Source of the DNA: Bacteroidia bacterium | Lineage (GTDB): Bacteria; Bacteroidota; Bacteroidia; NS11-12g; UBA955 | Length of the DNA: 64,000 nt | Assembly (NCBI GenBank): GCA_030158725.1 | Contig: JAOASJ010000126.1 | Span: 1 to 64,000 of the forward strand | Direction: 5' to 3' | In this document: in pieces, positions 50,939 to 59,760 of the stretch | Layout: each line of letters begins with the position of its first letter | Position numbering within the stretch: position 1 is the first letter of the stretch | Notes under the pieces: model-generated | What the model saw: only the letters and a program-made list of their open reading frames with translations | Databases searched by the model: none | Told to the model about the DNA's origin: nothing | Translations under genes and position numbers: made by a program

Positions 50939-53044
50939 TTAAGCTTTCAAAGCTTTAGCTTCTTCCATCCAAGTATGCCATTGCTCAAGGCTGGTCATGC
51001 TGTCTTGGGTTTCTAATTCAGCGATTTTCTCATCTGTAAGATTGATTAAATCGTCGTAGCTAATGATTCCTAAAGCGTTAAGTCTTTTTTCGAAAGCAGG
51101 ACCTACGCCAGTGATCTTTTTAAGATCATCTTTACCTTCAGCGGCTTCAGCTTTTTCTTTCTTTTCAACTTTTACTTTTTCGTCTTTAACACCAGCGCTA
51201 TCGAACATTGCTTTCAAATCACTGAATGCATCCAATTCACCAAGAGTTGATTTTTCATTGGTTTTGTTTGGAGCTTTGCTTGATTTGTTGTTTGCTCTGT
51301 CTCTAACAACTTGGTCTTCTGCAGCTTTAACTTTGTCGTCAGCTTTCCAAGTGTTGGTATGTGATAAAACGATGCTTTTGTTTTCTTTGTTGAATTCGAT
51401 TACTTCGAATACCAATGCATCACCATCTTTAATTTTGCCACCGTTCTCTCTTACAAGATGACGTTTTGGAGCAAAACCTTCGATTCCATATTGCAATTGT
51501 ACGTTAGCACCTTTGTCGTTAACACCAACAACTGTACCTTCATGTTTGCTATGTAAATAGAAAATGGTTTCAAAAGTATCCCAAGGATTTTCTTCAAGTT
51601 GTTTATGACCTAAAGACAATCTGCGGTTTTCAGAATCTACTTCAAGAACTACAACATCAATTTTCTCATCTTTCTTAATGAATTCAGATGGATGCTTGAT
51701 TTTTTTAGTCCATGATAAATCAGAAACGTGAACCAATCCGTCAACACCTTCTTCTAGTTCGATGAATAAACCATAGCTGGTTAAATTCTTAACGATACCA
51801 GTGTGTTTGCTTCCAACTTTGTATTTTTCAACAATGCTAGACCATGGATCAGGAGTTAATTGTTTAATGCCTAAAGACATTTTGTGTTCGTCTTTTTCAA
51901 GCGCAGTGATGATAGCTTCAACTTCATCGCCAGCTTTTAAGAAATCATGTGGACTTCTTAAGTGACTTGACCAGCTCATTTCAGATACGTGTACTAAACC
52001 TTCAACACCTGGAGTGATTTCGATAAATGCACCGTAATCTGTAACTGTAACAACTTTACCTTTTATTTTAGCACCAACTACAAACTCAGCACCTAGAGAA
52101 TCCCAAGGGTGCTCAGAAAGTTGTTTCATGCCTAATGAAATACGTTTTTTGTCTTCATCAAAATCCAATACTACTACAGTTATTTTTTGTTCTAATTGTA
52201 ATAATTCTTCTGGATGGTTGATACGACCCCATGACATATCAGTGATATGCAATAAACCGTCGATACCACCTAAATCAACAAATGCACCAAATGGAGCGAT
52301 ATTTTTAACAATACCTTCTAACACTTGACCTTTTTCTAATTTAGATAAGATGTCTGATTTTTGAGCCTCGATATCATCTTCGATAAGCGCTTTGTGAGAA
52401 ATAACTACGTTTTTGAACACGTCGTTTACTTTCACTATTTTGAATTCCATGTCTTTACCAACATATTGATCGTAATCTTTAATTGGTTTAACATCGATTT
52501 GTGAACCTGGTAAGAATGCATCGATGCCCATTACATCAACTACCAATCCACCTTTAGTTCTTGTTTTAACTAATCCAGTCATCACAGTTCCTTCTTCCAT
52601 TGCTTTAATGATGAAGTCCCATGCTTTTTCTTGAATTGCACGTTTACGGGAAATGATCAATTGTCCATCTTGATCTTCTACATTTTCTAGATATACTTCT
52701 ACAGTGTCACCAACTTTAAGATCGTTTAAATCTTTAAATTCGTTTCTAGAAATGATACCGTCAGATTTGAAACCAACGTTTACCACGACTTCTCTTTCAG
52801 AAATTGCTACTACTGTACCTGAAATTAATTCATTTTGAGTAAGTGATTTAAGAGAGGTTGAATAGAGATTTACCATCTCTTGATGCTTTGCGGTATTGTA
52901 ATTACCGAATCCTGCTTTGTCCATGCTCCAATCGAAATCTTCCGCAGCTGGAGCAGCTGGGGTTTTAGTGCGGGTCTTTGTTGTTTCTGTGGCGGTATCA
53001 ACTCCGGTTGACACGGTGCCGTCTTGTAATTGTTCTTCTGTCAA
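50939..53044 (-). CDS. rpsA: 30S ribosomal protein S1 with C-terminal helix-hairpin-helix extension
   Basis: Six S1 domains by eye; C-terminal LKKITGVGPAFEKRLNALGIISYDDLINLTDEKIAEL. Confidence 0.95.
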   Translation of the reverse strand: MTEEQLQDGTVSTGVDTATETTKTRTKTPAAPAAEDFDWSMDKAGFGNYNTAKHQEMVNLYSTSLKSLTQNELISGTVVAISEREVVVNVGFKSDGIISRNEFKDLNDLKVGDTVEVYLENVEDQDGQLIISRKRAIQEKAWDFIIKAMEEGTVMTGLVKTRTKGGLVVDVMGIDAFLPGSQIDVKPIKDYDQYVGKDMEFKIVKVNDVFKNVVISHKALIEDDIEAQKSDILSKLEKGQVLEGIVKNIAPFGAFVDLGGIDGLLHITDMSWGRINHPEELLQLEQKITVVVLDFDEDKKRISLGMKQLSEHPWDSLGAEFVVGAKIKGKVVTVTDYGAFIEITPGVEGLVHVSEMSWSSHLRSPHDFLKAGDEVEAIITALEKDEHKMSLGIKQLTPDPWSSIVEKYKVGSKHTGIVKNLTSYGLFIELEEGVDGLVHVSDLSWTKKIKHPSEFIKKDEKIDVVVLEVDSENRRLSLGHKQLEENPWDTFETIFYLHSKHEGTVVGVNDKGANVQLQYGIEGFAPKRHLVRENGGKIKDGDALVFEVIEFNKENKSIVLSHTNTWKADDKVKAAEDQVVRDRANNKSSKAPNKTNEKSTLGELDAFSDLKAMFDSAGVKDEKVKVEKKEKAEAAEGKDDLKKITGVGPAFEKRLNALGIISYDDLINLTDEKIAELETQDSMTSLEQWHTWMEEAKALKA

Positions 53045-53121
53045 ATTTAATTTCCTCCTTTGTGGGGCGGCAAATTTAATACAGAAGTTTCAATTTTCCT
53101 ACTTGTTTAAACCTTTCTTCC

Positions 53122-53457
53122 TTAAAATTTTTTTGCAATGAAAAAAACACTTAAAAAAAGTAAAATAAATCCCACAATATGGTTCCATTTTAATGGCTCC
53201 TTTAAAACAAATACCGCAAATACGATAAAGATAATAATAGTAATGGCTTCCTGAGTTATTTTTAATTGATAACCTGACATGCCCTCAAGTTTTCCTATTC
53301 TATTTGCTGGAATCATAAAGCTGTATTCAATAAATGCAATTAACCAACTAATAACAACAATTTTCCATAATGATACATTTTCGAATTTTAAATGCCCATA
53401 CCAGGCTATCGTCATGAAAATATTTGAAATTATGAGTAATATTATGGTCTTTAACAT
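53122..53457 (-). CDS. DMT-family / DUF486 membrane protein
   Basis: 111 aa, four TM segments, MTIAWYGHLKF, FVLKEPLKWNHIVGFILL. Confidence 0.88.
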   Translation of the reverse strand: MLKTIILLIISNIFMTIAWYGHLKFENVSLWKIVVISWLIAFIEYSFMIPANRIGKLEGMSGYQLKITQEAITIIIFIVFAVFVLKEPLKWNHIVGFILLFLSVFFIAKKF

Positions 53458-53927
53458 TATTGTTTGGGTTTTAATTGTCGGTTTGAACGCAAAAAATGAA
53501 TATCACTTTTGATTGATGCAATCTCTAATTTTATCTCAATAGGGTATTCCGTGCTTTGTTCTAATTTTTCGTTTTGAAGCTCTATTTCTTCAAATATTTG
53601 GTCCAAATACTTGCGCTGTGATTCAATTGAATCGCTATACTTTTTCGTTGTCATTAAAAGATTGGTGTAAACATCTAAGACATTCTCGATACTTAAGTCC
53701 TTAATATCGTATTTTGGTTTCAATGGCTTCAACGCTATTTGATTCAGCGATATTTTGTCAAGCTCACTTAAGCCCTCATCGCTTGAATACATATTGGTAT
53801 CAATCGTAAATGAATCCTCTGCTATCATTTTTCTTATTTCATCTGATGGCCCATCAGTTGATTGCTTAGAACTCTGATTAGAAGTACAAGCTGATAAGAT
53901 GATTCCTATAATAATGTATAAGCGCAT
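53457..53927 (-). CDS. Hypothetical lipoprotein
   Basis: Lipobox ILSAC; coiled C-terminal half. Confidence 0.7.
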   Translation of the reverse strand: MRLYIIIGIILSACTSNQSSKQSTDGPSDEIRKMIAEDSFTIDTNMYSSDEGLSELDKISLNQIALKPLKPKYDIKDLSIENVLDVYTNLLMTTKKYSDSIESQRKYLDQIFEEIELQNEKLEQSTEYPIEIKLEIASIKSDIHFLRSNRQLKPKQ

Positions 53928-53945
53928 GGTTTTCTTTTATATAAA

Positions 53946-53976
53946 AAAAGAGGCTGGGTTACCCCAACCTCTTTCG
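53946..53976 (-). terminator. Intrinsic terminator
   Basis: aaagaggctggg ttac cccaacctcttt with flanking A/T tracts. Confidence 0.8.
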
Positions 53977-53992
53977 TCAAATATAGTTAGAA

Positions 53993-54391
53993 TTATTTAT
54001 TAGATTTCAATACTTGCTCAACAACTGGCATGCTGTCTTTTGCTGTTGAATCCATTGCTGCTGCTTCTAAAGCTGCTTTTTTGCTGTTTTCCATTCCTGA
54101 AAGGTAAGATTCGCCAATGCCTTCCCAAGTGCTTTGGATAGTGCCATAAGTGGTTCTTGTAGCTTCATCTAATTCAGTTTCATTGATGCCTTCTTTAGCC
54201 GTGTTAAAACCTTCTGAGTATCCAGCCCATGTAGCTGAATCAAAAGTGCTAGATGATGATACTAAGTTTTTTACAGAATCAACCCATTTACCTAAGTCAG
54301 CAACTTTCATTGCAGATTCAGATAGTTCCGGAGAATTGTTGCAAGCAGCAAAGAAAGCTGCGAAAACAGTAAGGATAAATAATTTTTTCAT
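53993..54391 (-). CDS. Hypothetical lipoprotein
   Basis: Lipobox FFAACNNS. Confidence 0.75.
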   Translation of the reverse strand: MKKLFILTVFAAFFAACNNSPELSESAMKVADLGKWVDSVKNLVSSSSTFDSATWAGYSEGFNTAKEGINETELDEATRTTYGTIQSTWEGIGESYLSGMENSKKAALEAAAMDSTAKDSMPVVEQVLKSNK

Positions 54392-54466
54392 TCTTTTTGT
54401 TTATTAATAAAATTTACGCAAATCTAATTTTAAAGTTAGATATTGCAAAACATTTTTTAACCGAAA

Positions 54467-56569
54467 TTGAAACGCGATTTTCTTAGTACACCAATAGAAT
54501 ACCTCAAAGGGGTCGGTCCGCAAAAAGCAGAAGTTTTGCAAGCTGAAATCAATGTGTTTAGGTATGGTGATTTACTGCGTTTTTTCCCTTTTAGATATAT
54601 TGATAAATCGAAAATTACTTCCATTTCAGAATTAAATGAAGAATCTGCTGCCATTCAATTAAGGGGTAAATTGTCAAATATTCGTGTTATTGGTGCTGAC
54701 AGGGGGAAGCGTCTTGTTGCCAATCTAATTGACAAAACGGGTGTAATTGAATTGCTTTGGTTTAAAAACTACCAATACATCCTTAAGGTTTTAAAAGAAG
54801 ATGCTCACTATACCGTTTATGGTAAAGTAAACGCTTTTATGGGTAAATTAAGTATTGCCCACCCTGAGATAAAATTATACGATCCCAAAGACGATGAAAA
54901 AGGTTACCAAATGGAACCTGTTTATCCTTTGACCGAAAAGTTGAAATCGAGGTTTATGGATTCAAAGTATATTCTCAGTTTGGTGAAACAGATTCTTCAA
55001 AGTCCGGAATTTGAATGTCTTGACCATATTCCTGATTCTGTATTAAAGCCCCTGAATTTAATCAGTCGGAAGTCGGCCTTATACCACATGCATTTGCCTA
55101 GTTCCGAACAAGCGGCATTGGCTTCAGCGAGGCGAATAAAGTTTGAGGAAATGTTTACCCTTGCCATGCGTTCTGAAAAAATCAAAAGCAAAAGATGGCA
55201 AGAAATGAACGGTTTCAAAATGACCCAATCTGGTGTTTTGCTAAAAGAATTTTACCATAACCATTTATCGTTTGAATTAACCGATGCTCAAAAAAGGGTT
55301 ATAAAAGAAATTCGAACAGATATGAGAAGTGGGCATCAAATGAACCGTTTGCTTCAAGGGGATGTTGGAAGTGGAAAAACAATAGTTGCACTTTTTTGCA
55401 TGCTAATGTGTATTGACAACAATGCCCAAGCTTGTATGATGGCACCAACGGAAATATTGGCCACACAACATTATATAACACTCAAAGACCAAGTTCAAGG
55501 TTTGCCCATTAAAGTTGAATTGCTTACCGGTTCAACCAGTAAAAAGAAACGCAACTCTATACTCGAGGAACTGAAATCGGGCGACATACATATTTTAATT
55601 GGAACCCATGCATTAATTGAGAACGATGTTGAATTTCAAAAACTAGGCTTGGCCGTAATAGATGAACAGCACCGCTTCGGTGTGGCTCAAAGGGCAGAAC
55701 TTTGGAATAAATACAAAACCAAGCCCCATGTTTTAGTCATGACGGCAACACCTATTCCTAGAACCTTGGCCATGACCATTCATGGTGAATTAGAGGTTTC
55801 AGTAATTGACGAACTGCCTAAAAACCGTAAGCCAATTAGGACGGTTCAAAGGGAGGAGCGATACCGTTCAGAAGTTATGGAGTTCCTGAAATTGGAAATA
55901 CTAAAAGGCAGGCAAGCCTATATTGTATATCCTTTGATAGAGGAGTCAGGCAAGCTTAATTTAAATGACTTGATGAATGGCTACGATTTGGTTTGTAGTT
56001 TTTTCCCAATTCCTCAATATCAAATTAGTTTAATGCACGGCAAACTGAAGCCTGAAGTGAAAGCTTTAGAAATGCAAAGGTTTAAAGATGGCGTTACCCA
56101 AATTATGATTTCTACCACTGTAATCGAGGTGGGTGTTAACGTGCCCAATGCTTCGGTGATGGTAATAGAAGATTCTAATCGTTTTGGTCTATCGCAATTG
56201 CATCAATTGCGCGGTCGCGTAGGTAGGGGAGCGGAACAGAGTTATTGTATATTAATGACCAAAGAAGATTTAAATTATCCAGCCAAAAGGCGCATTCAGA
56301 CAATGTGTGCAACCAATAATGGTTTCGATATTTCTGAAGTCGATTTGGAGCTCAGAGGTCCTGGAGATGTTATGGGGACTAGGCAAAGCGGTTTGCCTGA
56401 ATTTAAACTATTAGATTTGGTAAAGGATACAGAGATAATTGATTTGGCAAAGCGGGCAGCTGCTTATATTATAAAAAACGATCCCACGCTCGAAAAGGCT
56501 GAGCATAGCTTATTGCTAGAGTATCTCTTGGCCCATCAAGACGACCATTTCTGGAGTAGGGTGAGTTAA
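54467..56569 (+). CDS. recG: ATP-dependent DNA helicase RecG (TTG start)
   Basis: TPIEYLKGVGPQKAEVL, LLQGDVGSGKT, VIDEQHRFGV, QLRGRVGRG. Confidence 0.96.
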   Translation: MKRDFLSTPIEYLKGVGPQKAEVLQAEINVFRYGDLLRFFPFRYIDKSKITSISELNEESAAIQLRGKLSNIRVIGADRGKRLVANLIDKTGVIELLWFKNYQYILKVLKEDAHYTVYGKVNAFMGKLSIAHPEIKLYDPKDDEKGYQMEPVYPLTEKLKSRFMDSKYILSLVKQILQSPEFECLDHIPDSVLKPLNLISRKSALYHMHLPSSEQAALASARRIKFEEMFTLAMRSEKIKSKRWQEMNGFKMTQSGVLLKEFYHNHLSFELTDAQKRVIKEIRTDMRSGHQMNRLLQGDVGSGKTIVALFCMLMCIDNNAQACMMAPTEILATQHYITLKDQVQGLPIKVELLTGSTSKKKRNSILEELKSGDIHILIGTHALIENDVEFQKLGLAVIDEQHRFGVAQRAELWNKYKTKPHVLVMTATPIPRTLAMTIHGELEVSVIDELPKNRKPIRTVQREERYRSEVMEFLKLEILKGRQAYIVYPLIEESGKLNLNDLMNGYDLVCSFFPIPQYQISLMHGKLKPEVKALEMQRFKDGVTQIMISTTVIEVGVNVPNASVMVIEDSNRFGLSQLHQLRGRVGRGAEQSYCILMTKEDLNYPAKRRIQTMCATNNGFDISEVDLELRGPGDVMGTRQSGLPEFKLLDLVKDTEIIDLAKRAAAYIIKNDPTLEKAEHSLLLEYLLAHQDDHFWSRVS

Positions 56570-56639
56570 GATAAAATGAATTTTATATTTTTCTCTCTCA
56601 GTTTTATTCTTATCTTTGCGGCCCCAATTACGTTCATAC

Positions 56640-57584
56640 ATGTTATCGCGCAGGAATATCCGCATTAAAGTTCTTCAACAATTATATGCTTTTCAGCAAC
56701 AAGACGCTAAGTCTGTTCCTGTGTTTCAAAAAGCATTAGAAAATCAGTTTACAGATTTTTACAAATTTTACTATTTTAGTTTACAATTTCTTATCGATTT
56801 TAACACTTTCATGGAAAGTGAAAAGGAGTTAGAGTTGGAAAAATACTTCCCAAATAAAACGCATATCAGAAATGCAGACGTTTTAAAAAGGGTTGAATTC
56901 TTTAAAACATTATCAGAGAGCACAAATTTCCAAGAAGTTTGTGGCAAATTGCCTTACGATTGGAGAAGACATGGTGACATGTTTAACCGCATATTTATTG
57001 ACATCGTTCAATACGATTTCTTTATTGATTTTTGTGTGTTTGACGAACCAAGTCCAGAAGTTCAAAAGGAGTTTTTAATCAACTTATATGAGTTTTTATT
57101 CAACGAATTGGAGTTGTTCGATCAATCAATGGAAGATGAGTATATTTATTGGGAAGATGATTCTGCTGATATTTTAAAATCTGTGGTCAACACCATTGAT
57201 ACATATTACACCAAGAATAAGCTTAAAATTGAAATCATCAACGACAAGCAAAGAGAAGATATTCAATTTGGTGTTTCATTGTTTCAAAATTGTATTGTAA
57301 ACAAAGAATCTCTTGATGAAATTATCCATCAAAACACATCTAACTGGGATGCAGAGCGCTTAACAGTTAATGATATCATTATGCTTAGAATGGCATTGTC
57401 TGAGTTTTTATATTTTGAGACCATTCCACCAAAAGTAAGCATCAATGAATACTTGGATATCGCCAAATCATATTCTACACCTAAGAGTCATTTGTTCTTA
57501 AATGGCGTATTAGATAAAATAAGAATCACTCTTACTCAAAGTGGTAAATTAAATAAAACGGGTAGGGGATTGAAAAACGAATAA
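56640..57584 (+). CDS. nusB: Transcription antitermination protein NusB (extended Bacteroidota type)
   Basis: MLSRRNIRIKVLQQLYAF; C-terminal NWDAERLTVNDIIMLRMALSEFLYFETIPPKVSINEYLDIAKSYSTPKSHLFLNGVLDKI. Confidence 0.94.
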   Translation: MLSRRNIRIKVLQQLYAFQQQDAKSVPVFQKALENQFTDFYKFYYFSLQFLIDFNTFMESEKELELEKYFPNKTHIRNADVLKRVEFFKTLSESTNFQEVCGKLPYDWRRHGDMFNRIFIDIVQYDFFIDFCVFDEPSPEVQKEFLINLYEFLFNELELFDQSMEDEYIYWEDDSADILKSVVNTIDTYYTKNKLKIEIINDKQREDIQFGVSLFQNCIVNKESLDEIIHQNTSNWDAERLTVNDIIMLRMALSEFLYFETIPPKVSINEYLDIAKSYSTPKSHLFLNGVLDKIRITLTQSGKLNKTGRGLKNE

Positions 57585-57622
57585 TTCGATTTATTTTTGC
57601 CTCAACAATCAATATTTAATAT

Positions 57623-58111
57623 ATGAAACAAATTAGCTTTTGTGTTTTAGCCTTTTTATTTTTGGCTTCTTGCAATACCAAATCAGGTAGCAATGAAAAT
57701 TCAAACTCAACAACTGAGAATAGCACTGAAATTTCAAACGAGCAAATCAACAATCCTGCTACAGCGAGCAATCCTACAGCTACTCCAACAGAATTTGCTA
57801 TTATGAGTTTTAAAAACACTGAACACAATTTCGGAGATATTTTAGAAAATCAAAAAGTTGAAACAACATATGAATTTACCAATACCGGTAAAGTTGATTT
57901 GTTGATTAACGATTGCCGAGCTTCTTGTGGTTGCACTGTTCCTAATTGGCCAAAAACACCAATCAAACCAGGTGCTTCTGGTGTCATTAAAGTTGTATTT
58001 GACAGTGCAGGTAAATCTGGTGAGAACAATAAAATAGTTACCGTATTGGCTAACATTAAAGAAGGTTCAATTGAACTTAAATTTAAAGCATCTGTACGTT
58101 CACTTAAATAA
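57623..58111 (+). CDS. DUF1573 lipoprotein
   Basis: Lipobox LASC; EHNFGDILENQKVETTYEFTNTGKVDLLINDCRASCGCTVPNWPKTPIKPG. Confidence 0.93.
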   Translation: MKQISFCVLAFLFLASCNTKSGSNENSNSTTENSTEISNEQINNPATASNPTATPTEFAIMSFKNTEHNFGDILENQKVETTYEFTNTGKVDLLINDCRASCGCTVPNWPKTPIKPGASGVIKVVFDSAGKSGENNKIVTVLANIKEGSIELKFKASVRSLK

Positions 58112-58121
58112 TTAAACAAAC

Positions 58122-58451
58122 ATGGACAATTCAATTATAATTTTACAAGCTCCTGCTTCAGGAGGTTCAAGCAGCTTCATGATCATGATGGGCTTGATGT
58201 TGGTGGTGATGTATTTTTTTATGATCAGACCTCAACAAAAGAAAATGAAAGCTCAAAAGAAATTCATTGACGAAATGAAAAAAGGTGATTTAGTTGTTAC
58301 CACTGGTGGTATTCACGGTAAAGTAGTTTCTCTAGATGAAGGTTCTACGCTTGTGATTGATTCTGAAGGTACAAGATTGAAAATTGAAAAATCTTCAATT
58401 TCATCTGATTTAAGCGCACCTTTGAACGCAGTAGCAACAGCAAAAGCATAA
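58122..58451 (+). CDS. yajC: Preprotein translocase subunit YajC
   Basis: MMGLMLVVMYFFMIRPQQKKMKAQKKF, GDLVVTTGGIHGKV. Confidence 0.96.
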   Translation: MDNSIIILQAPASGGSSSFMIMMGLMLVVMYFFMIRPQQKKMKAQKKFIDEMKKGDLVVTTGGIHGKVVSLDEGSTLVIDSEGTRLKIEKSSISSDLSAPLNAVATAKA

Positions 58452-58455
58452 TTCT

Positions 58456-59040
58456 ATGCTCAGGGTTGGTATAACTGGAGGTATTGGAAGCGGAAAAACA
58501 ACAGTTTGTTCAATATTTGAAAGACTTGGAGTTCCTGTTTATTACGCCGATTCAAGAGCCAAAGAATTAGTTAATACCAATTCAGAATTACAAAACAAAA
58601 TTACAAATGCCTTCGGGCAAAACTCTTTTATAGAAGGCGCGTATAATCGCGCCTTCATTGCTTCTATCGTTTTTTCTGATAAGGAAAAACTTGAATTGTT
58701 AAATTCAATTATCCATCCCTTTGTCTTAAATGATTGGGAAGTTTTTTGTCATGAACATGCACATTGCTCTTATGTAATTAAGGAGGCTGCTATTATGCTT
58801 GAAACAGATAGCAAAAACTCAATCGACCATATTGTTCTTGTTCATTCGCCATTGGAAACAAGAATTCAAAGAATTCAAAAAAGAGATAAGGTCTCTGAAG
58901 CTGAAATCAAAGCTAGAATTGAATCTCAGATGTCTGAAGATGATAAAATGAAATTGGCAGATTCAGTGATTTATAACGACCAAGAACATTCATTAATTGA
59001 ACAGGTTCTGGCTTTGCATCAAAAATTCAACTTACTTTAA
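58456..59040 (+). CDS. coaE: Dephospho-CoA kinase
   Basis: MLRVGITGGIGSGKTTVCSIFERLGVPVYYAD. Confidence 0.96.
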   Translation: MLRVGITGGIGSGKTTVCSIFERLGVPVYYADSRAKELVNTNSELQNKITNAFGQNSFIEGAYNRAFIASIVFSDKEKLELLNSIIHPFVLNDWEVFCHEHAHCSYVIKEAAIMLETDSKNSIDHIVLVHSPLETRIQRIQKRDKVSEAEIKARIESQMSEDDKMKLADSVIYNDQEHSLIEQVLALHQKFNLL

Positions 59041-59760
59041 TTGATTCAAATACATTTTAATTGTATTTGACATGCCGTATTCCAAGGCATCACAAATTAG
59101 TGCATGTCCAATGCTAACTTCTAATAAACCAGGGATATTTTGAGCAAAGTATTTTAAATTAAATAAGTCTAAATCGTGTCCAGCATTTATGCCTAGGCCA
59201 TATTCTAAAGCTTTTTCAGCTGTTTCTCTATAAGGCTTGATAGCAGCTTCTTTATTGCTTGGGAAATTTACTGCATAGTATTCAGTGTATAATTCTATTC
59301 TATCAGTGCCAGTGTTTGATGCTGATTCAATAAGTGAAGGGTCTGGATTTAAAAATATACTGCTTCTAATGCCTGCGGCTTTAAATTTTGCAATAGTTTC
59401 TTTTAAAAAGTCTAAATGTTTAACCGTGTCCCAACCTGCATTACTAGTCAACACATCTGGTGGATCTGGTACCAATGTTACTTGATGTGGTTTAACTTCT
59501 AAAACCATTTTAATAAAGTCTTCGCTGGGATAACCTTCAATGTTGTATTCGGTTTTAACCGTGTTTTTAAGGGCATATACATCGTCAAAACGGATATGCC
59601 TCTGATCCGGTCGCGGATGGATAGTTATGCCTTCAGCGCCATAAGATTCAATTTTCTCAGCGAATTTAATGATATCAGGATTGTTACCCCCTCTAGCATT
59701 CCTAATGGTTGCTAATTTATTGATGTTAACACTTAATTTGGTCTTATTTATAATTTCCAT
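59032..59760 (-). CDS. pdxJ: Pyridoxine 5'-phosphate synthase
   Basis: LSVNINKLATIRNARGG, GITIHPRPDQRHI, GINAGHDL. Confidence 0.96.
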   Translation of the reverse strand: MEIINKTKLSVNINKLATIRNARGGNNPDIIKFAEKIESYGAEGITIHPRPDQRHIRFDDVYALKNTVKTEYNIEGYPSEDFIKMVLEVKPHQVTLVPDPPDVLTSNAGWDTVKHLDFLKETIAKFKAAGIRSSIFLNPDPSLIESASNTGTDRIELYTEYYAVNFPSNKEAAIKPYRETAEKALEYGLGINAGHDLDLFNLKYFAQNIPGLLEVSIGHALICDALEYGMSNTIKMYLNQLK

